From Acidobacteriaceae bacterium (GTDB lineage: Bacteria > Acidobacteriota > Terriglobia > Terriglobales > Acidobacteriaceae): a stretch of DNA of 64,000 nt. Both the position numbers and the translations under genes were made by a program. Positions 59,773 through 64,000 of the stretch are shown one piece after another (the stretch's first letter is position 1; each line of letters opens with the position of its first letter). Location: positions 55,332 through 119,331 of the forward strand of contig PLHW01000074.1 in assembly GCA_003139095.1 (NCBI GenBank), written 5' to 3'. Below the pieces are notes generated by a model. The model saw only the letters and a list, made by a program, of their open reading frames with translations. It did no database searches and was not told the DNA's origin.

Positions 59773-60555
59773 CTACAACCCAACCGCTTCCTCTTCCTCC
59801 CCCACCTTATCCTCCCGCATAAAACTCAGCACCTCCTGCGCAATCGGCGCGCTCCACACGGGCGCGAACGACAGCCGGTGCAGCGGAGAAGGCCCATGCT
59901 CACGCAACGCCGCCAGATGTCGCGGCGTGCTATATCCCTTGTTCGACGCCAGCCCATACACCGGATACACCGGATCCCACGCCGCTACCATCCGGTCCCG
60001 CTCCACCTTCGCAATAATCGATGCCGCCGCAATCGACACCGACTGCGCGTCCCCATGAATAATCGCCCGCTGCGGCACCTCGCAATCCAGTTTCATCGCG
60101 TCAATCAGCAGATACCCCGCCGCCGGCTTCAACTGCTCCACCGCGCGTAGCATCGCCAGTCGCGACGCATGATAAATATTGATCTGATCAATCCGCGCCG
60201 CGTCCACCGCCGCAATCGCCCACGCAATCGCCCGTTCCCGTATCCGCTCCGCCATCGCCTCGCGCCGCTCCGACGGCAACAGTTTCGAATCCCGCAGCCC
60301 GCGAATCCGGTCCGCCGGATCGAGGATTACCGCCGCCGCCACCACCGGCCCAAACAGCGACCCGCGCCCCACTTCATCCACGCCCGCCACCAGCGTCGCG
60401 CCCTCCGCCCACGCCTCTTTTTCAAACGTGAGTGTGCACCGCAGCGTCTTCAGCAGGCGCAGCTTCGCCGCCGAAAGCGAGATGCCCTCGGCATCAGCGA
60501 TCTTTGAAATGCGTCCGGATTTGCGTTTAAAATTCGGCACCGATGCTGTCAGCAT
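59773..60555 (-). CDS. rnhB: ribonuclease HII
   Basis: 260 aa. It removes ribonucleotides from DNA and RNA primers from hybrids. LVAGVDEVGRGSLFGPVVAA carries the first two catalytic acids, RDSKLLPSERREAMAERI the basic block, and later YLLIDAMKLDC and SIAAASIIAKVERD the remaining acids. A longer N-terminal leader than usual (about 65 residues before the catalytic core) leaves the start uncertain; the frame is open to 60672, just after the rplS stop. It is in the usual rplS-rnhB order. Confidence 0.93.
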   Translation of the reverse strand: MLTASVPNFKRKSGRISKIADAEGISLSAAKLRLLKTLRCTLTFEKEAWAEGATLVAGVDEVGRGSLFGPVVAAAVILDPADRIRGLRDSKLLPSERREAMAERIRERAIAWAIAAVDAARIDQINIYHASRLAMLRAVEQLKPAAGYLLIDAMKLDCEVPQRAIIHGDAQSVSIAAASIIAKVERDRMVAAWDPVYPVYGLASNKGYSTPRHLAALREHGPSPLHRLSFAPVWSAPIAQEVLSFMREDKVGEEEEAVGL

Positions 60556-60675
60556 CTTCGCCGACCACGCGGCAAGAAACAAGCGTGGATTGTGTGGAAA
60601 GCGAGTGGCAACAAGAATGGCGCCGGCGTCCTTGGCGACTGTGCGGGGGCGCCTCGCCCCCCGCACCCGCAACGC

Positions 60676-61032
60676 CTATGCTTTGGTCGTCTCGACTTCT
60701 TTCAGGCGCGCCGCCTTGCCCCGCAACTCGCGCAGATAATACAGCTTCGCGCGCCGCACCTTGCCCGACCGCACCACGTCAATTTTGTCGATCACCTTCG
60801 AGTCGACGGGAAAAATGCGCTCCACGCCCTGCCCAAAGCTCATCTTCCGCACCGTGAAGCTCGGCTGCGCGCCCCGGCTGCGTGCAATCACCACGCCCTC
60901 AAACGCCTGGAGCCGCTCTTTTTCCCCTTCGCGAATCTTCACCTGCACCCGAATCGTGTCTCCCGGCCCGAACTTCGGCAGATCCGTGCGCCGTGTCTTC
61001 GCCAGCAATTTTTCAATAATTTGATTCCGCAT
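60676..61032 (-). CDS. rplS: 50S ribosomal protein L19
   Basis: 118 aa. [35 protein letters not shown] and [20 protein letters not shown] are diagnostic, and the C-terminus [15 protein letters not shown] region is present as [18 protein letters not shown]. It follows trmD with a spacer of 104 bases filled by a heptad repeat. The order trmD-rplS-rnhB is widely conserved. Confidence 0.97.
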   Translation of the reverse strand: MRNQIIEKLLAKTRRTDLPKFGPGDTIRVQVKIREGEKERLQAFEGVVIARSRGAQPSFTVRKMSFGQGVERIFPVDSKVIDKIDVVRSGKVRRAKLYYLRELRGKAARLKEVETTKA

Positions 61033-61053
61033 AACGTTTCCTTCCTGACTTTT

Positions 61054-61152
61054 CTGAACTCGCTCTTAAATCCGAACTCTCTCTGAATTCCGAATTCGCT
61101 ATTGAACTCTGAAATTAAACTCTGAAATCTGAACTCTAAACTCTAAACTCGC
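61054..61152 (+). repeat. heptad repeat between rplS and trmD
   Basis: The right part, 61118-61152, is five consecutive 7-base units including AACTCTA twice (61132, 61139) and AACTCTG (61118). The left part (61054-61102) has further heptads of related sequence (TCTGAAT, TCCGAAT), and the two parts run in the same direction, unlike the two-armed loci. The trmD stop (TAG at 61136-61138) and its last few codons are inside it. Confidence 0.75.
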
Positions 61153-62044
61153 TTCCCTCACCCTTGACTTCGGCCAGCAATTTCCGGTCTTCCTCGCCGA
61201 GGGCCGCGCCCTCCAGCAAATCCGGCCGATTCCGCAGCGTCTTCGCCAGCGCCGTCTTCCGCCGCCACCGCCGAATTTGTTCATGGTTCCCGTTTACCAG
61301 CACCTCGGGAACCGCCATTCCGCGAAACTCCGCTGGCCGTGTGTAATGCGGATAATCCAGCAATCCCCCCGACCCGCAAGTCGAACTCGGCACCGAGTCT
61401 AGTGGGGCGCGCACCTGCCCTGAGCAAAAGCCGAAGGGGCCCTCGCCCGCGAACGCCGTATCCAGCGCCACTTCCGCTGCCGCCGTAAACGACTCCTGCC
61501 TCGTCGACGCCGCATTCCCAACCGCTCCCGGAATCAGCCGCGTCACCGTATCCACGATCACCGCCGCGCCCAGTTCTCCGCCGCTCAGTACGTAATCGCC
61601 AATCGAAATCTCGCGGTCCGCCAAGTGCTCGCTGATCCGCTCATCCACGCCCTCATACCGCCCGCAGATCAGCACCATCCGGGCCAGACCCGAAAGTTCC
61701 GAAGCCAAAACCTGATCCAGCCGTCGTCCCTGCGCCGAAAGCAAAATCACCGACTGCTTCCCCGCGCCCTGCGCCTGATCCGAGCCTTCCCGTCCCAACC
61801 GCCCTTCCCGCGCCGCAATCCCCAGCGAATCCACGCACTCAAAAATCGGTTCCGGCTTCAGCACCATGCCTTCGCCGCCGCCAAACGGACGGTCATCCAC
61901 GGTCCGGTGCTTGTCTTTCGTAAAATTCCGCAGATCGTGAATCACGATCTCCACCAACCCCGTCTCACGCGCCCTGCGCACAATCCCAAAATCCAGCGGC
62001 CCCCGAAAAAAATCAGGAAAGATCGTAAGAATATCGATCTTCAT
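61136..62044 (-). CDS. trmD: tRNA (guanine-37-N1)-methyltransferase
   Basis: 302 aa. It methylates G37 and prevents frameshifting. The SPOUT fold shows MKIDILTIFPDFFRGPLDFG, DDRPFGGGEGMVLKPEPIFE, LICGRYEGVDERISEHL and IGDYVLSGGELGAAVIVDT (deep trefoil-knot region), then LLDYPHYTRPAEFRGMAVP. About 30 extra residues (PFGFCSGQVRAPLD and neighbours) are inserted just before LLDYPHYTRP and are encoded by a copy of a dispersed repeat element. The C-terminal residues SEFRV are read from a heptad repeat. Confidence 0.96.
   Translation of the reverse strand: MKIDILTIFPDFFRGPLDFGIVRRARETGLVEIVIHDLRNFTKDKHRTVDDRPFGGGEGMVLKPEPIFECVDSLGIAAREGRLGREGSDQAQGAGKQSVILLSAQGRRLDQVLASELSGLARMVLICGRYEGVDERISEHLADREISIGDYVLSGGELGAAVIVDTVTRLIPGAVGNAASTRQESFTAAAEVALDTAFAGEGPFGFCSGQVRAPLDSVPSSTCGSGGLLDYPHYTRPAEFRGMAVPEVLVNGNHEQIRRWRRKTALAKTLRNRPDLLEGAALGEEDRKLLAEVKGEGSEFRV
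61417..61444 (+). repeat. dispersed palindromic element inserted in trmD
   Basis: GCCCTGAGC followed by AAAAGCCGAAGGGGCCCT is a CCCTGAGC-AAG-GAAGGG palindrome of the same kind as copies in spacers at 59637 and 63057. It is in frame within trmD and corresponds exactly to the unusual insertion EGPFGFCSGQV. It does not interrupt the reading frame. Confidence 0.6.
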
Positions 62045-62060
62045 CGTGAGAACCCGTCGA

Positions 62061-62151
62061 TAGTTGTTGGTCGGCAGTCGCTGGGCAAATCTCTCAACCT
62101 CTCGCGTGCACTCCAAACGACCAACAACTAACGAGCAACGACTAACGACCG
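62061..62151 (+). repeat. two-armed heptad repeat between trmD and rimM
   Basis: Right arm 62117-62151: five 7-base units of the form ACNANNA (ACGACCA, ACAACTA, ACGAGCA and so on). Left arm 62061-62088 runs oppositely. TAGTTGTTGGTCG at 62061-62073 is the exact reverse complement of 62118-62130, 13 bases. The rimM stop lies in the right arm. Confidence 0.85.
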
Positions 62152-62675
62152 CTCCGCGCATTCACGTCCAGCAATCCCTCCGGCAACCGCATCCGCACCA
62201 ACTTCCGCGCCACGTCCACCATCATCAGGTACGCTTCCGCAAACGGAATCTCGTACGGCATTTCAGCCGCCGTCTGCTTCAAGCCCCGCACCACCAGCAA
62301 CGGAGCCTCTCCCGCTCCAAACTCCACAGCCACCACCGGCCCAATCTCGCGCTCGCCATCAAACACCGCGCATCCAATCAGGTCGCTCAAGTACGTCCAG
62401 CCCGGCTCCAACGCGGCCCGCTCGCTCAGCGGAACCTGCACTTCGGCGCCCTTCAGCGTCTCTGCTTCGTCAATCGAATCCACGCCCGCAAACTTCAATA
62501 CCACCCAACTCTTGTGCGGCCATAGATCTTCAATCGCCAACTCGCGCCGCGCACCATCTTTCAGCAGCGCCCACACCCGCATCTGCCGCCCAAACCGTTC
62601 CGCCACCGCAGTGTGCAACTCAACCGCAACTTCTCCGCGGCGGCCCTGCGTCTTCACCACCACCGCCAGCGTCAC
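62142..62675 (-). CDS. rimM: ribosome maturation factor RimM
   Basis: 177 aa from a GTG. It helps assemble the 30S subunit head. RimM N-terminal: VVVKTQGRRGEVAVELHT; PRC-barrel: YLSDLIGCAVFDGEREIGPV, then VVRGLKQTAAEMPYEIPF; C-terminal: KLVRMRLPEGLLDV. The start is a GTG, and the reading frame is open somewhat further upstream. The last residues and the TAG stop are read from the heptad repeat. khpA precedes it by 23 bases and trmD follows 97 bases on; the order is standard. Confidence 0.93.
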   Translation of the reverse strand: MTLAVVVKTQGRRGEVAVELHTAVAERFGRQMRVWALLKDGARRELAIEDLWPHKSWVVLKFAGVDSIDEAETLKGAEVQVPLSERAALEPGWTYLSDLIGCAVFDGEREIGPVVAVEFGAGEAPLLVVRGLKQTAAEMPYEIPFAEAYLMMVDVARKLVRMRLPEGLLDVNARSGR

Positions 62676-62698
62676 CCACTCGCCTGCGTTCAGCTCCG

Positions 62699-62950
62699 CT
62701 ATTCCAGAACCTCCAGCGCATAGCGCCTGTCATTCTTCGTGCCCACCGCGGCCAGCACTGTTCGCAGAGCCCGCGCAATCCTCCCCGACCGCCCAATCAC
62801 CTTGCCCACCTCGGCTTCGGCCACTTCCAGTTCGATTACCGTCTCGCCGCCGTCTTCATACTCGTCGACAAACACCGCGGCCTTGTCCTCGACCAGCGCC
62901 TTCGCAATCAACTCAATCAACCCGCGCGCATTCGCAGCCTCTTCACTCAT
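62699..62950 (-). CDS. khpA: KH-domain RNA-binding protein KhpA
   Basis: 83 aa. A single KH domain: VFVDEYEDGGETVIELEVAE then the GxxG loop in GKVIGRSGRIARALRTVL. KhpA, with KhpB, binds RNA and affects cell size in Gram-positive bacteria; the role here is unknown. The ATG at 62950 gives MSEEAANARGLIELI, as in homologues; an upstream ATG at 62977 exists. It belongs to the rpsP-khpA-rimM-trmD order, but 280 bases with repeats separate it from rpsP. Confidence 0.93.
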   Translation of the reverse strand: MSEEAANARGLIELIAKALVEDKAAVFVDEYEDGGETVIELEVAEAEVGKVIGRSGRIARALRTVLAAVGTKNDRRYALEVLE

Positions 62951-63016
62951 CTCGCACTCCAAAAATGTTTCGCGCAAACCTAATCAGATTGTTACGAACG
63001 CCGCGCCCGATACGCT

Positions 63017-63082
63017 TGTCATTCCAAGCGCAAGAGTTCCAACTCCCATCACTGGTTGTCATTCCGAGCGTAGCGAGGAATC
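63017..63082 (+). repeat. dispersed palindromic element, copies A and B
   Basis: Copy A (63017-63040) begins TGTCATTCCAAGCG; copy B (63057-63082) reads TGTCATTCCGAGCG then AGCGAGGAATCT. They stand side by side in the spacer between rpsP and khpA. Copy B is the best match in the window to the element's consensus. Confidence 0.7.
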
Positions 63083-63229
63083 TTACGCTCCCGAGACGCC
63101 GGGTAGCTGATCTTCACCGCGACAAGAGCGGCCCGAAGCCCGCTCAAGTCGCCAATCCGCTCCGAGCCTCCGCCGCAGCCTGAGAATCAGTCGTGAAGAA
63201 ACCTATGCCATCGGACCCGAGGCCGCCAG

Positions 63230-63487
63230 CTAAGCAGGCGCCGCTTCCGTCGTCGCCGCCCGTACCGGCAGCTTCAGCAACTTCTCCACCCGCTCCGAGC
63301 ACTTCGCGCCCTTCGACACCCAATACGTCACCCGCTCCCGCTGAAAATCAACAGTCGCCGGCGTCGTCCGCGGATTATACGTGCCCACTACTTCCACCGG
63401 ACGCCCATTCCGCGCCCGCTCTTTTTCAATCACAACTACCCGGTAAAACGGCTTTTTGCGCGCACCAAAACGCGCCAGACGGATCAT
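63230..63487 (-). CDS. rpsP: 30S ribosomal protein S16
   Basis: 85 aa. MIRLARFGARKKPFYRVVVI, NGRPVEVVGTYNPRT and the VDFQRERVTYWVSKGAKCSE region identify S16. The ATG at 63487 is preferred over a GTG at 63493 by homology. It starts the rpsP-khpA-rimM-trmD-rplS-rnhB order. No ffh gene stands upstream, unlike many bacteria; the divergent gene is purD. Confidence 0.97.
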   Translation of the reverse strand: MIRLARFGARKKPFYRVVVIEKERARNGRPVEVVGTYNPRTTPATVDFQRERVTYWVSKGAKCSERVEKLLKLPVRAATTEAAPA

Positions 63488-63629
63488 TAGCACTGACTTC
63501 GTTTCCTTTTTTCCGGCAGATTCCGCTGTTCTGGATAAGTCCGGCAGCTTTGAGACAAACCATTATTATGCCGGACCTTAGCCGATTGCGCAACGGCTGC
63601 CCCCTTACGAGCGCGCCCCTCCTACACGT

Positions 63630-63704
63630 GTTATCCCGACCGAAGCGAGGCATCTCGCGTTCCCACCGCTAAGGATTGTCATTCCAGCCCGGGGCGAGGA
63701 ATCC
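63630..63704 (+). repeat. dispersed palindromic element, copies C and D
   Basis: Copy C (63630-63655) is a degraded GTTATCCCGACCGAAGCGAGG form; copy D (63676-63704) is TGTCATTCCAGCCCGG then GGCGAGGAATCCC. Both sit upstream of purD. Confidence 0.6.
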
Positions 63705-63876
63705 CATGTTCCCATGGTGGATCTCGTTCTTATGCTACGCGCGGGACACATCTCAACCTCACAAGCAGGTCGGTAACTTCATCCCAGCCATCCGCCGCGC
63801 AAAGCTAGGCTTCCACATCTGCTTGAACATCGTCCGGGGACATCTCTAACGAGCGTTGACACACTTCTCCTCCGCA

Positions 63877-63905
63877 TTGACATCCTTCACACTCCCCCAT
63901 AACCT
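63877..63905 (+). promoter_or_regulatory. sigma-70-type promoter for purD
   Basis: TTGACA (63877-63882), 17 bases, then TAACCT (63900-63905). The predicted start near 63912 leaves a leader of about 8 to 20 bases before either of two in-frame ATG codons of purD. A second TTGACA lies 21 bases upstream. Confidence 0.5.
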
Positions 63906-63931
63906 TGAAAGTCCACCAAATGTCCGGCTCC

Positions 63932-64000
63932 ATGAAAATCCTGGTTCTCGGAGGCGGAGGCCGCGAACACGCCCTCGTCTGGAAGCTTCGCCAATCGCCT
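63932..64000 (+). CDS. purD: phosphoribosylamine--glycine ligase, N-terminal fragment
   Basis: Only the first 23 residues are in the window: [20 protein letters not shown], the ATP-grasp pre-domain start of PurD (usual pattern MKVLVIGxGGREHALxWKL). It catalyses the second step of purine synthesis. An in-frame ATG at 63920 would add four residues; homologues favour 63932. The gene continues beyond the right edge. It is divergent from rpsP. Confidence 0.9.
   Translation, partial: MKILVLGGGGREHALVWKLRQSP

Larger units (their letters stand above)
63494..63919. other. divergent rpsP-purD intergenic region
   Basis: About 425 bases with no gene recognised. It contains dispersed palindromic copies C and D, an inverted pair GTCCGGC/GCCGGAC at 63539 and 63570, and a good promoter for purD at 63877-63905. 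The promoter of rpsP must lie here but no convincing hexamers were seen. Confidence 0.5.

Overview
The window looks like chromosomal DNA from a GC-rich Acidobacteriota bacterium, probably class Terriglobia (Acidobacteriia). The evidence is the family content: a VWFA-related acidobacterial protein, a GloVer (TIGR03803) repeat protein, VCBS/FG-GAP propellers, a secreted S53 protease, an AMIN protein with a basic FF-K-G-FF tail, and a relic of an 'FEANQGQTD'-type protein. The gene order yicC-gmk-rpoZ-coaBC-(udg)-priA and rpsP-khpA-rimM-trmD-rplS-rnhB is typical of bacteria with one well-ordered chromosome. This assignment is an inference from genes; no rRNA or tRNA gene was seen.

Layout. 1-2350 is an accessory stretch with a small orphan protein, an overlapping three-gene unit (duplicated acidic protein, thioredoxin-like, DCC-family) and a frameshifted quinone-oxidoreductase relic. 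2349-13054 is mostly housekeeping: alcohol dehydrogenase, mnmE, an FAD amine oxidase, valS, then nadC-birA-coaX plus a conserved hypothetical gene. 13259-24162 is a second accessory region rich in secreted repeat proteins: S53 protease, two convergent seven-blade VCBS propellers, a GloVer protein, a stand-alone HDLNN mini-protein and a decayed gene. An AT-rich gap (24163-24767) follows. 24768-43850 holds rlmD, comEC, a DUF2007 protein, AMIN/FecR and PilZ proteins, a pabA/trpG amidotransferase, a TPR-VWA protein, a PP2C-type phosphatase, a SurA-like isomerase, a YhaM-like nuclease, a HAD hydrolase, a NarL-type regulator, aroC, def and rapZ. 43893-53485 carries an MsbA-like transporter and yicC-gmk-rpoZ-coaBC-cupin-udg-priA, with an orphan higA opposite. 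53544-63487 is mainly minus strand: a site-2 protease, HU, an esterase, an Hfq-like protein, holB, tmk, rnhB, rplS, trmD, rimM, khpA and rpsP, with dcd on the plus strand. purD begins at the right edge.

The least explained signal is between the genes. At least ten spacers carry short degenerate tandem repeats with a strict period of 7 nt (8 nt at one locus). Several form two facing arms, so that the locus would fold into a long imperfect hairpin. Unit sequence differs from locus to locus, but period and architecture are kept. Repeat arms supply the stop codons and last residues of rimM, trmD, tmk and the site-2 protease, sit where the nadC ribosome-binding site should be, and encode the first residues of the called birA frame. 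A separate dispersed palindrome family (GTCATTCC...AGCGAGGAATC type) lies in spacers near the right end. A related element appears to have been inserted in frame inside trmD, and a GC-rich palindrome inside valS. Heptameric tandem repeats are known from heterocystous cyanobacteria (STRR sequences). Whether this two-armed acidobacterial form has been described I cannot tell from sequence alone.
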